Source: an uncultured Coriobacteriaceae bacterium
GTDB taxonomy: Bacteria > Actinomycetota > Coriobacteriia > Coriobacteriales > QAMH01
Assembly: GCA_902796975.1 (NCBI GenBank)
Contig: CADBRF010000106.1
Coordinates: forward strand, 1-5,656
DNA: 5,656 nt
Direction: 5' to 3'
The notes under the pieces were generated by a model, which saw only the letters and a program-made list of their open reading frames with translations, made no database searches and was not told the DNA's origin. Within the stretch, counting starts at the first letter, position 1. Each line of letters begins with the position of its first letter. Below are positions 1 to 5,656 of the stretch, in pieces. The position numbers and the translations under genes are program-made.

Positions 1-501
1 AAGCTTGATTTTCTCTACGCAGCCTGCATGGTGGAACACGACGGACTTAACCGTGGACAGCTCATGGCAGATGCCATGGACCTGCTCACCGAAGCGGCAG
101 GAGAAGACGCACTGCTGATTGGGTGCGGAGTGCCACTCGCCTCTGCCTTCGGCAAGGTCCATTATTGCCGTATCGGGTGCGATGTGGGACCCGACTGGGA
201 TGATAAGCCGTGGATGCGCCTGCTCCACCGCGAACGAGTTTCAACAAAGCGGAGCCTCTCCAATACGGTAGGCAGAGCTCCACTCAATGGAAGAATGTTC
301 CTGAACGACCCGGATGTTGTCTTCCTCGGTTCCGCCACCAAGCTTTCCGAAGATGAGCGCAAGATTCTCCTCACGGGCGACGCCTGCTTTGGTGGTTGCC
401 TGCTCACATCTGATGACACGAGCACCTGGACAACTGCTGAGCTGGACCATTTCCGCCGCGCGCTTGAATATATGCGCGCGTCGAACAAGGGCGTTCAGTA
501 G
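1..501 (+). CDS. alpha-galactosidase, GH36 family, C-terminal part (5' end outside window)
   Basis: The frame is open from base 1 and ends at TAG 499-501, giving 167 residues of a longer protein. Family knowledge: GH36 (melibiase) enzymes release terminal alpha-galactose from melibiose, raffinose-type sugars or glycans by a retaining two-Asp mechanism. Seen: the first residues are KLDFLYAAC, matching the strand that carries the nucleophile (Asp3 of the fragment). GCGVPL follows at about 41-46, and CRIGCDV carries the expected acid/base Asp61. The 58-residue gap between the two Asp is about that of Thermotoga-type GH36 enzymes. RERVST and LNDPDV (late barrel strands) and a SDDTSTW segment follow. 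The protein then stops only about 35 residues later, leaving little room for the C-terminal beta-sandwich usual in GH36. galK starts 40 bases downstream on the same strand, so the released galactose has an adjacent catabolic pathway. No signal peptide can be judged because the N-terminus is missing. Family is secure; exact substrate is not. Confidence 0.9.
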   Translation, partial: KLDFLYAACMVEHDGLNRGQLMADAMDLLTEAAGEDALLIGCGVPLASAFGKVHYCRIGCDVGPDWDDKPWMRLLHRERVSTKRSLSNTVGRAPLNGRMFLNDPDVVFLGSATKLSEDERKILLTGDACFGGCLLTSDDTSTWTTAELDHFRRALEYMRASNKGVQ

Positions 502-519
502 CCTGCCATAGTAAACTCG

Positions 520-524
520 AAGGA
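520..524 (+). promoter_or_regulatory. possible, oddly distant ribosome binding site of galK
   Basis: AAGGA is the only clear Shine-Dalgarno-like run in the 40-base gap before galK. It sits 17 bases from the ATG, farther than the usual 5-9. A second weak GGA lies at 528-530. An in-frame TAA at 512 rules out an upstream start, so ATG 542 remains the best start and galK may be translated modestly or coupled to the gene before it. Confidence 0.35.
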
Positions 525-541
525 CCCGGAAAACCATACCC

Positions 542-1732
542 ATGACTCAAGAAGCATTGTTCACACCGCCGCTTTTCTCTTCTGAGGCAAAGCGTCTTCA
601 CGCTTTTGCGCCAGGCAGAACCGAGCTGGCAGGAAATCATATGGACCATCAAGGGGGCATCGTACTCGCCGCAACCGTTGCCGAAGGGGTAAGTGGCATG
701 GGAGCGCCAAACGGCATGGACGCCATCCGCGTGGCAAGCGATGCCTGCTCCCCTATTCTCATTGAGCTCGATACAGACAAGAACTGGACAGAAGCTCGGA
801 AAGAAGAGCTCAACACGACAGCAGCGCTCGTGCGAGGCGTATGCGCATGCTTTGCTCGACAGGGTGTTGGCATACACGGATTCGACCTTCAACTGACGAG
901 CAACCTCCCTGTTGGTGGGGGCATGTCGTCTTCTGCGGCCGTAGAATGCCTCATCGGCTGCATGGTCAACGCCCTTTTTGCCCAAGACCGCATCTCACCT
1001 CAAGATATTGCCCGTTTTGGGCTTGAAGCGGAAGTGAATTGGTTTGGCAAGCCCTGCGGGATCCTCGACCAGTCCGCAATCATGGCGGGCGGAATCTCTG
1101 CCCTCGATTTTTCTAACCGGGAGCTGCCATATATTCGCCCCGTGCGCTTCTCATTCGAAGACCACGGCTATGCCGTCTGCCTCATCGACGTTGGGAAAAG
1201 CCATAGCGATGCTACCGCAGACTTTGCCTCGATTCCCGATGACATGTGCGCAGCGGCACGTCATTTTGGCAAAAACGTTCTCGGCGAAGTGGACGAGACG
1301 GACTTTTTCGGAGGTTTCGATCAACTCAGGACAGACCTCGGCGACCGCATTGCGCTCAGAGCCTTGCACTTTTTCCGTGAACGCGAACTTGTGAAACGCA
1401 GGATCTCTGCCCTCGAAGCTGGTGATATCGACGCATATCTCGCGGCGACTCGCGCCTCGGGACGGTCCTCATCCGATTATCTCCAGAACATTTCGGCATC
1501 CCCAGACAGCCAGCCCGCCATGGTCGCCCTTGCCCTCGCAGACCTCATCTTGGATGGAAAAGGCGCCTTTCGCATCCACGGAGGCGGTTTTGGCGGTAGT
1601 ATTCAGGCCTACGTCCCTATTGGTCTTATCGATTCTTTCTGCGAGCGCATGGACCGTCATATGGGAACGGGAGCATGCCGCCTGCTTCAGCTTGGAGGAC
1701 AGGGAGCACACATCTTGCGGGAGCACATATGA
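542..1732 (+). CDS. galK: galactokinase (GHMP kinase family)
   Basis: The 396-residue length is typical for GalK, a cytosolic enzyme that phosphorylates alpha-D-galactose with ATP to galactose-1-phosphate, the first committed Leloir step. All three GHMP motifs are visible. Motif 1 is APGRTELAGNHMDHQGG at 23-39, with the conserved Arg26. Motif 2, the phosphate-binding LPVGGGMSSSAA, is at 122-133. CGILDQ at 172-177 holds the expected catalytic-base Asp176. Motif 3 is HGGGFGG at 346-352. Motif 1 departs from the classical GEHTDY of E. coli and human enzymes: it reads GNHMDH, so the sugar-contacting Glu is Asn and Tyr is His, while His33 and Asp35 are kept. From memory, divergent GalKs of gut Firmicutes carry a similar GNHTDH form, so this is probably a subfamily signature rather than damage. 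Adjacent galT and the upstream alpha-galactosidase support galactose as substrate; a related sugar such as GalNAc cannot be excluded. ATG 542 is chosen because an in-frame TAA lies just upstream. Confidence 0.93.
   Translation: MTQEALFTPPLFSSEAKRLHAFAPGRTELAGNHMDHQGGIVLAATVAEGVSGMGAPNGMDAIRVASDACSPILIELDTDKNWTEARKEELNTTAALVRGVCACFARQGVGIHGFDLQLTSNLPVGGGMSSSAAVECLIGCMVNALFAQDRISPQDIARFGLEAEVNWFGKPCGILDQSAIMAGGISALDFSNRELPYIRPVRFSFEDHGYAVCLIDVGKSHSDATADFASIPDDMCAAARHFGKNVLGEVDETDFFGGFDQLRTDLGDRIALRALHFFRERELVKRRISALEAGDIDAYLAATRASGRSSSDYLQNISASPDSQPAMVALALADLILDGKGAFRIHGGGFGGSIQAYVPIGLIDSFCERMDRHMGTGACRLLQLGGQGAHILREHI
1718..1723 (+). promoter_or_regulatory. ribosome binding site of galT, inside galK
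   Basis: CGGGAG ends five bases before ATG 1729 and lies within the last galK codons. It decides the galT start: the longer reading from ATG 1675 would add 18 residues with no family resemblance and would overlap galK extensively. Confidence 0.6.
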
Positions 1733-3327
1733 ACGTCATTGACCAATTTGTCGACTACGCCCTCGACTGTGGGCTTATCGCTCCGGAAGATGAGAGCTGG
1801 GCGCGAAACGCATTGCTCGAAATGCTCGGTCTCACAGGCTGTGAGAAGAAGAGCTTTTACCTGCCTTTTTCCCGAGACGTATCAGAGTATGAAAAAGAAG
1901 GCACTCCTTCCATAGATGAATTGCTCGATACGCTGACTGCCATCGCCAAGCAAACAGGCAGACTCAATTCCGATGCAAGCTTCCAAGAAGAAGACCAGTT
2001 TGCTACCCGTATTATGGGCATGTTCATGCCAAGGCCGTCTGAACTGGCCGCGCATTTCCACGACCTCGAAGCACTTGATCCTGCGCTTGCGACAAGTTGG
2101 TTCTACCGCCTGAGCGTCGATGCCCGTTATGTGAGGAAATCCGCAATAGCTCGCAACCGCAAATGGAAGGCAGCCACGCTCTGGGGTGAGTTGGATATCA
2201 CCATCAATCTCTCGAAGCCTGAGAAAGACCCCCGTGCCATCGCCGCCGCTGCACACCACGCTCCTTCCCAGACAGATATCACCTATCCCCGCTGCCAAAT
2301 CTGCATGGAGAACGAAGGGTACAGCGGGCGTTTCGAAACCGATGCGGCGGGAGCACACCCTGCGCGGCAGAACTTGCGCATCATCCCGCTTGTGCTCGAA
2401 GGAGAGCCTTGGGGGCTGCAATATTCGCCCTATGCCTATTTTCCCGAGCATTGCATCGTAATGAGCAAGGCCCACCGCCCCATGCACATCGACGAGACTT
2501 GTTTCAGGCGCCTTATCGCCTTCGTGGACCGGTTCCCCCACTATTTCATCGGTTCCAATGCCGACCTCCCCATCGTTGGTGGATCCATCCTGAACCACGA
2601 CCACTTCCAGGGCGGTCGGACGACTTTTCCCATGGACGATGCACCTGTAGAGACGCATTTTGAACTTGACGGCTATCCGCAAGTCAGTGCTGGCATCGTA
2701 TACTGGCCACTTACCGTCATTCGGCTTGAGAGCAAAGATGCCGAGCAGATTGTGCAGGCGGCAACACACGTCCTCGAGGTCTGGCAAAACTACGATAATC
2801 CCGAGGCGAATATCTTCAGCCATAGCGAGGACGGAACACCACATAACACGGTCACCCCCATCGCGCGTAAACAGAAGGATACCTATATTCTTCAACTCGC
2901 CCTCCGCTGCAACATAACAACAGCAGACAGACCTCTCGGCCTCTTTCACCCCCGGCCTTCGCTCTTTCACATCAAGCGCGAGAACATAGGCCTTATCGAA
3001 GTGATGGGGCTTGCCATTCTGCCTCCTCGCCTTGCTCCAGAGCTCGATGCCCTCGAACAGATGTTGCAAGAGGTCCTCGACACAGATAAGCCCCTCAATG
3101 CCTTCAAATTCAAGCGCGAGCTCGAGGCTTCCCCTTTGACCGCACGGCACGCTCAATGGGCTGTACAGCTTGCCCAGGAAGCCAAAGAGACAGGCTCTCG
3201 GAACGCTCATGCATTCATTGAGCGCAGCGTAGGCAAGGCGTTTGGCCAGGTGCTAGAAGATGCGGGCGTTTTCAAATGGACTGCCCAGGGCAGAGCTTCT
3301 CTTGGGAAATTCCTGAAAACCCTCTAG
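1729..3327 (+). CDS. galT: UDP-glucose--hexose-1-phosphate uridylyltransferase, type 2 (GalT2)
   Basis: This 532-residue cytosolic enzyme exchanges UMP between UDP-glucose and galactose-1-phosphate, giving UDP-galactose and glucose-1-phosphate. Seen: an N-terminal helical region typical of the Bacillus/Lactobacillus-type GalT (COG4468), with ARNALLEMLGL at 25-35. A CQIC motif at 189-192 follows YPR and precedes MENEGYSGR. QYSPYAYFPEH spans 231-241. The active site NHDHFQGG lies at 289-296, where His290-Asp-His292 is the HxH of the HIT-like superfamily and His292 is the expected uridylylated nucleophile. PHNTVTPIAR (371-380) and LFHPRPSLFHIKREN (405-419) are further type-2 signatures. It is distinct from the E. 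coli-type GalT (HPHGQ, about 350 residues). The start is ATG 1729, overlapping the galK stop as ATGA with a good Shine-Dalgarno, so translational coupling with galK is likely. No galE is in the window, so recycling of UDP-galactose must be encoded elsewhere. Confidence 0.95.
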   Translation: MNVIDQFVDYALDCGLIAPEDESWARNALLEMLGLTGCEKKSFYLPFSRDVSEYEKEGTPSIDELLDTLTAIAKQTGRLNSDASFQEEDQFATRIMGMFMPRPSELAAHFHDLEALDPALATSWFYRLSVDARYVRKSAIARNRKWKAATLWGELDITINLSKPEKDPRAIAAAAHHAPSQTDITYPRCQICMENEGYSGRFETDAAGAHPARQNLRIIPLVLEGEPWGLQYSPYAYFPEHCIVMSKAHRPMHIDETCFRRLIAFVDRFPHYFIGSNADLPIVGGSILNHDHFQGGRTTFPMDDAPVETHFELDGYPQVSAGIVYWPLTVIRLESKDAEQIVQAATHVLEVWQNYDNPEANIFSHSEDGTPHNTVTPIARKQKDTYILQLALRCNITTADRPLGLFHPRPSLFHIKRENIGLIEVMGLAILPPRLAPELDALEQMLQEVLDTDKPLNAFKFKRELEASPLTARHAQWAVQLAQEAKETGSRNAHAFIERSVGKAFGQVLEDAGVFKWTAQGRASLGKFLKTL

Positions 3328-3400
3328 TCCATCGACAGACTTTGGTTTGAGCATGGCCAGGGAAACTCGTCTGAATGCATTTCCGGGATCGCTGGATCCG

Positions 3401-4396
3401 CTAGCTCAGCCTGATGCGCTCTCTCAGAGCATTGAGCCTCTTTCTGCGCTGAACGATATAGCCACAAGCTCCCAGCAAGACAAGCAGAATGATGCCGGCA
3501 CCAAGAGCAAGGGAGAGAGTATGGTGCGTTTGTGGCGGTTCAGATTGGGGCTGAGGCACGGATGAATCTTGCGTGATTGGCGTTATTCCCGAAGTCACAC
3601 CGAGACCGCTTCCCGCTACTCCTGTAGCCCCTAATGCGCCATTTGACCCTGCAGAGTCCCCAGGAGCGTTCTCTCCGTTTTCTCCTTCGGCATCTGCGCT
3701 CTCCCCTTGGCCCATAGGGGTCCCATCAATTGATGCTAGCTCCTCGTCTGAGCCCGAGGCGTCGAATTTGCGGGGTGCAGATACTTCAACGGGAGCTGAT
3801 GCCAAGATTCCAGGAGCACCATCGCCAGAAGATGAGCCTTCTTCATCTCCATAGACGGTTCCCCGGTACGTTGCGACGCCCCGATATCCGCTGCAGGTCT
3901 GCACAGTCACTTCTCCGCTATAGATAGCATAAGCTCGGTATTTGACAGGAACACCTGAGGAGGAGCGCTTTTGTACGCTAAAGCTCACATTGGAAAGCCT
4001 GAGTTCACACGAGCCATCATCTGCCGCACCTGGAACACTGAAGCTCTTTTGCTGGGGCAGGGCACTCATATCTTTCGAGGGAAGATCATTGAACAGTTCC
4101 CTGCGCGAGATGACATGGGTTCTCTGCTGGTAAAGAGGCTCGTAATCCACGTCAGCGCGGGAGAGGGTTCCTGAATATCCACCCTCATCGTAGGAAATCG
4201 ATGAAGGAAATGCGGGCTTCGAGCCGTCTTGCGATTCTTTGACTATCGTTTGCGTTTCCTCATGAGAAGAAGCCGCCCAGGCACTGAGTGGGGCGAAAAG
4301 AAACCAGCCTGCACAGGATAAGCAGGTGGCAAGCAGGAGCAAGACTGGGATTTTGTTCATAGAGTTTCTCGATTGCAAAACTATTGGCACTGCCAT
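3401..4396 (-). CDS. uncharacterised secreted, membrane-anchored surface protein with Y-x-G repeats and acidic stalk
   Basis: I do not recognise a named family. Read from ATG 4396 it has 331 residues. There is an N-terminal signal peptide with hydrophobic core PVLLLLATCLSCAGWFLFAP (17-36) and a likely cleavage after AWA (39-41). An ectodomain of about 140 residues follows. It contains GGYSGT (72-77), IYSGEV (158-163), YRGV (171-174) and YRGTVYG (177-183), plus two cysteines (130 and 168) that could form a disulfide. Residues 185-290 are a Gly/Ser/Ala/Asp/Glu/Pro-rich stalk. A transmembrane helix lies at about 294-316, followed by the basic tail QRRKRLNALRERIRLS. This predicts an outside-facing type I membrane protein. 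No LPXTG motif and no canonical lipobox are seen. ATG 4360 is an alternative start (319 residues) that keeps the signal peptide, but ATG 4396 has a much better ribosome site. The gene converges on galT with 73 bases between stops. By memory, similar Y-S-G-T segments occur in uncharacterised surface proteins of gut anaerobes; function unknown. Confidence 0.82.
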   Translation of the reverse strand: MAVPIVLQSRNSMNKIPVLLLLATCLSCAGWFLFAPLSAWAASSHEETQTIVKESQDGSKPAFPSSISYDEGGYSGTLSRADVDYEPLYQQRTHVISRRELFNDLPSKDMSALPQQKSFSVPGAADDGSCELRLSNVSFSVQKRSSSGVPVKYRAYAIYSGEVTVQTCSGYRGVATYRGTVYGDEEGSSSGDGAPGILASAPVEVSAPRKFDASGSDEELASIDGTPMGQGESADAEGENGENAPGDSAGSNGALGATGVAGSGLGVTSGITPITQDSSVPQPQSEPPQTHHTLSLALGAGIILLVLLGACGYIVQRRKRLNALRERIRLS

Positions 4397-4402
4397 GTCA
4401 TG

Positions 4403-4410
4403 ACCTCTTT
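4403..4410 (-). promoter_or_regulatory. ribosome binding site supporting start 4396 of the surface-protein gene
   Basis: On the minus strand the sequence reads AAAGAGGT, with GAGG seven bases before ATG 4396. The competing ATG 4360 has only a weak GAGAAA upstream. The perfect palindrome GTCATGAC (4397-4404) lies between this site and the start. Confidence 0.55.
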
Positions 4411-4484
4411 CCACGAAATCGGTCTGGCAACTATCCCGCAATCCATCTGTCCAAAACAACCCCCAAATGACCGGCAAAACACGG

Positions 4485-4494
4485 GGCACGTGCC
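4485..4494. repeat. perfect 10-bp palindrome
   Basis: GGCACGTGCC is perfectly self-complementary and lies about 90 bases upstream of the surface-protein start, in its leader or promoter region. It could be a small operator, but a single 10-bp palindrome can also arise by chance. Confidence 0.3.
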
Positions 4495-4581
4495 GAAGCC
4501 ATACCGGTTTCGAATGGAATGCTTTCCGGGTATTTCCCTCAATAAAAACGAGCTATTTAGCAGGACGAACGGTCAGGTCTT

Positions 4582-4613
4582 CACAATTCCTGCAAGAAAT
4601 GAGGGTAATTGTG
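4582..4613. repeat. inverted repeat CACAATT / AATTGTG
   Basis: The 7-bp arms at 4582-4588 and 4607-4613 are perfect reverse complements separated by 18 bases (centres 25 bp apart). The element lies between the surface gene and the divergent RNA-like element. It could be a pair of half-sites for a regulator of either transcript. The spacing is too wide for a standard compact operator. Confidence 0.3.
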
Positions 4614-4649
4614 GAGGGAATTAGTCGCATTTGTGACGTTCTCGTGATG

Positions 4650-4668
4650 TGGAAGCATTTTGGAAGCA
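4650..4668. repeat. direct repeat TGGAAGCA x2 at 11-bp period
   Basis: TGGAAGCA occurs at 4650-4657 and again at 4661-4668, exactly one helical turn apart. The second copy overlaps the candidate -35 box at 4660-4665. Same-face direct repeats next to a -35 are a common layout for activator or response-regulator binding, so this is a candidate operator for the + strand RNA. Confidence 0.4.
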
Positions 4669-4687
4669 AGGCGGGTATATTTCTAAT
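4660..4687 (+). promoter_or_regulatory. candidate sigma-70 type promoter for a + strand small RNA
   Basis: TTGGAA (4660-4665, 4 of 6 consensus bases) is followed after 16 bases by TCTAAT (4682-4687, 5 of 6). Initiation would be expected near 4694. The transcript would then run through the hairpins to the terminator at 4785-4832. An alternative -10, TATATT (4676-4681), has no -35 at proper spacing. Confidence 0.35.
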
Positions 4688-4693
4688 TGCCGA

Positions 4694-4832
4694 AAGGAAC
4701 CCCAATCCAAACGGCTGATTCGTTAAAGCGTTACCCCCGGTTTACGAATCAAACATAGCGGCGATAAGCCGTATCCCTCCTTGCGAGAACCTGCCTCCTC
4801 TCCTCAATCAAAACGGCAGGTTCTCCCTTTTT
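4694..4832 (+). ncRNA. candidate structured small RNA, family unknown
   Basis: The stretch can fold into consecutive hairpins. One pairs 4716-4727 with 4741-4751 (TGATTCGT/ACGAATCA plus AAA/TTT, with one bulged T, 13-base loop). A second pairs ATA and CGGC (4755-4762, one bulged G) with GCCGTAT (4768-4774) around the loop GATAA. The third is the terminator hairpin. A short GCCG/CGGC pairing (4689-4692 with 4712-4715) abuts the first hairpin, but its left arm would lie just before the predicted start. The promoter candidate and the terminator are on the same strand. There is no + strand gene downstream for it to attenuate, since the next gene runs on the minus strand. I compared it mentally with tmRNA, RNase P RNA, 4.5S RNA, tRNA and common riboswitches and saw no match. 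Ends are inferred from the promoter guess and the T-run. Confidence 0.4.
4785..4832 (+). terminator. strong intrinsic (rho-independent) terminator
   Basis: GAGAACCTGCC (4785-4795) is perfectly complementary to GGCAGGTTCTC (4815-4825), an 11-bp stem with a 19-base loop, followed by CCTTTTT (4826-4832). Read on the minus strand, the stem is followed by GCAAGG with no T-run, so it works in the + direction. The long loop is slightly unusual. Confidence 0.85.
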
Positions 4833-4953
4833 ATGCGAAAAATCCCTAACGCGCATGCTGGCCTGAGCGGTTGCAGAAACCGGGGGCTTCCAGGAGTATC
4901 GTTTCGCAGCAAGGCAGCCGAGACCATCATATCCAGCGCATACGGTGCGAGCC

Positions 4954-5656
4954 TCAGGAGCTTTGGTTCACCACAGAGCCTGATTCGCGCTCATCTGCAG
5001 AAGGTTCATAGGTGGCTGGCTCGGCGAGCTCTGCCTGAGTTGCTGGCTCAAGATGCACGAGGACCTCCATCACCTGGCGGAAACGAGCCTTGATAACACG
5101 CTCCACTTCATTGGCAATGGCATGGGCTTCCCGAATGGAAATCTCCGGGTCGACAAGGATATGCATGTCCACATAGACCTCATTTGCAAGGCCGCGCGTG
5201 CGGATGTGGTGGCAGTCAACCACGCCATCCACGCCAAGAGCGCACCTGCGCAAGTTCTCGGAGGGCATACGGGCAGTGTCTGAGAATGTTGCATGAACGT
5301 CTTTGAGAACGTCAATCGCCGTGACAACAATGGCTGCTGTGACAACAAGCGCGGCGATAGGGTCCGCAATTGGGAAGCCCGCCTGAACGAAGATGAGGCC
5401 GATGATAACTGACGAGGAGACGAGGGCATCTGAAAGCGTGTGCTTGGAGTCAGCGGTGAGGACCTCGCTCTGATACTTCTTGCCCTGACGGCGCTCAAAG
5501 GTTGTGGCAATGATGTTCACAACGAGCGTGCCGATCATGACCGCAAAGGACACCGGGGAGACATCCTGGCGCATATCGCCTGTCGTCAATGTCTGAATAG
5601 CTCCGCCCCCTACCTCGTAGGCGGCAAAGAGCAGTAGAAGGGCGATGAAGAAGCTC
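4954..5656 (-). CDS. cation diffusion facilitator (CDF) family metal efflux transporter, N-terminus outside window
   Basis: The frame is open from the window edge to TGA 4954-4956, giving 233 residues and missing the start and the first two helices. CDF proteins are dimeric inner-membrane antiporters that export Zn2+, Fe2+, Co2+ or similar ions in exchange for protons. Seen: the end of helix 3 (ALLLLFAAYE, 5-14), helix 4 (about 36-51), and TADSKHTLSD leading into helix 5, where His72xxxAsp76 corresponds to the transport-site HxxxD of YiiP-type zinc exporters. Helix 6 is at about 97-117. The cytoplasmic metallochaperone-like dimer domain (about 131-204) shows GVDGVVDCHHIRTR, VDMHILVDP, REAHAIANEVE and HLEP, carrying His residues of the usual regulatory metal site. 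A 29-residue Ala/Glu/Ser-rich tail follows and is not conserved in character. A His rather than Asp in helix 5 argues against the Mn-type. The TTG at 5589 is internal, since homology continues upstream of it. The exact ion cannot be told without helix 2. Confidence 0.93.
   Translation of the reverse strand, partial: SFFIALLLLFAAYEVGGGAIQTLTTGDMRQDVSPVSFAVMIGTLVVNIIATTFERRQGKKYQSEVLTADSKHTLSDALVSSSVIIGLIFVQAGFPIADPIAALVVTAAIVVTAIDVLKDVHATFSDTARMPSENLRRCALGVDGVVDCHHIRTRGLANEVYVDMHILVDPEISIREAHAIANEVERVIKARFRQVMEVLVHLEPATQAELAEPATYEPSADERESGSVVNQSS

Larger units (their letters stand above)
4397..4953. other. long intergenic region between divergent/convergent signals, no convincing protein gene
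   Basis: This roughly 560-base gap lies upstream of the surface-protein gene and downstream of the CDF gene, both on the minus strand. Open frames here (for example + 4467-4718) lack a Shine-Dalgarno and show no recognisable family. The proximal half (4397-4620) must hold the surface-gene promoter and leader. I see only weak matches there, such as minus-strand TTGTTT-18-GATAGT, whose -10 is at about 4429-4434. The middle (4650-4832) holds a direct repeat, a + strand promoter candidate, hairpins and a strong + strand terminator. The stretch 4833-4953 shows no clear element, and no minus-strand terminator for the CDF gene was found. Confidence 0.6.

Noticed and set aside
1..6. HindIII site (AAGCTT) exactly at the window start, suggesting a clone edge
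   Set aside because: The reading frame runs through it naturally as Lys-Leu of the conserved KLDF motif, and the other end shows no matching site; it says nothing biological.
404..985. 193-codon minus-strand open frame across the alpha-galactosidase/galK junction
   Set aside because: It overlaps two well-supported genes on the other strand and its Arg/Cys/Ser-rich translation resembles no protein family.
1882..3210. 442-codon open frame antisense to galT
   Set aside because: It lies entirely opposite a gene with diagnostic GalT2 motifs, its translation shows no domain, and such long antisense frames are common by codon bias.
3386..3399. Hairpin GGATC-gctg-GATCC between the convergent galT and surface-protein genes as a terminator
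   Set aside because: The stem is only five base pairs and no T-run follows on either strand. No intrinsic terminator is evident between these convergent genes.
4312..4329. Lipobox in the surface protein signal peptide (cysteines 25 and 28)
   Set aside because: The residues before each Cys (LAT-C and CLS-C) do not fit the lipobox well, a clear AWA cleavage site follows, and a C-terminal TM helix already provides anchoring.
4467..4718. 83-codon + strand open frame in the intergenic region
   Set aside because: There is no Shine-Dalgarno before its start, no recognisable motif, and it runs through the promoter and repeat structure. A short peptide from an internal start cannot be formally excluded.
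4689..4832. Known riboswitch or housekeeping RNA (c-di-AMP, c-di-GMP, cobalamin, 4.5S, tmRNA, tRNA)
   Set aside because: A few short strings look similar (for example GGAACCCC), but none of the full conserved cores could be found on either strand.

Overview
The window reads as a chromosomal segment of moderate GC from a carbohydrate-using, probably Gram-positive gut-type anaerobe. My best guess is the actinobacterial class Coriobacteriia or a related low-to-mid GC Firmicute. The reasons are the Gram-positive style GalT (type 2 family, HDHFQ active site), the divergent galactokinase signature, the GH36 sequence style, and a Sec-secreted, stalked, C-terminally anchored surface protein. Lineage is inferred from protein style, not proven.

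Positions 1-3327 (+) hold a galactose-utilisation operon. It comprises the 3' end of a GH36 alpha-galactosidase (both catalytic Asp visible), then galK (542-1732) after a 40-base spacer, then galT (1729-3327), which overlaps the galK stop by four bases (ATGA). Together they free galactose from alpha-galactosides, phosphorylate it and transfer UMP to it (Leloir pathway). The epimerase galE, a mutarotase, the transporter and the regulator are not in the window.

Positions 3401-4396 (-) converge on the operon and encode an uncharacterised single-pass surface protein: signal peptide, a small ectodomain with repeated Y-x-G motifs and two cysteines, a roughly 100-residue acidic/Gly/Ser/Ala stalk, a transmembrane helix and a basic tail.

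Positions 4397-4953 carry no convincing protein gene but are rich in structure. On the + strand a candidate promoter (TTGGAA-16-TCTAAT) overlaps a direct repeat. It is followed by a series of hairpins that ends in a textbook intrinsic terminator (11-bp stem plus T-run, 4785-4832). No + strand gene lies immediately up- or downstream, so the simplest reading is a small stand-alone RNA gene of about 140 nt. I cannot assign it to a known family, and it is the most interesting item here.

Positions 4954-5656 (-) are the 3' two-thirds of a cation diffusion facilitator (CDF) metal exporter. Its N-terminus lies beyond the window.
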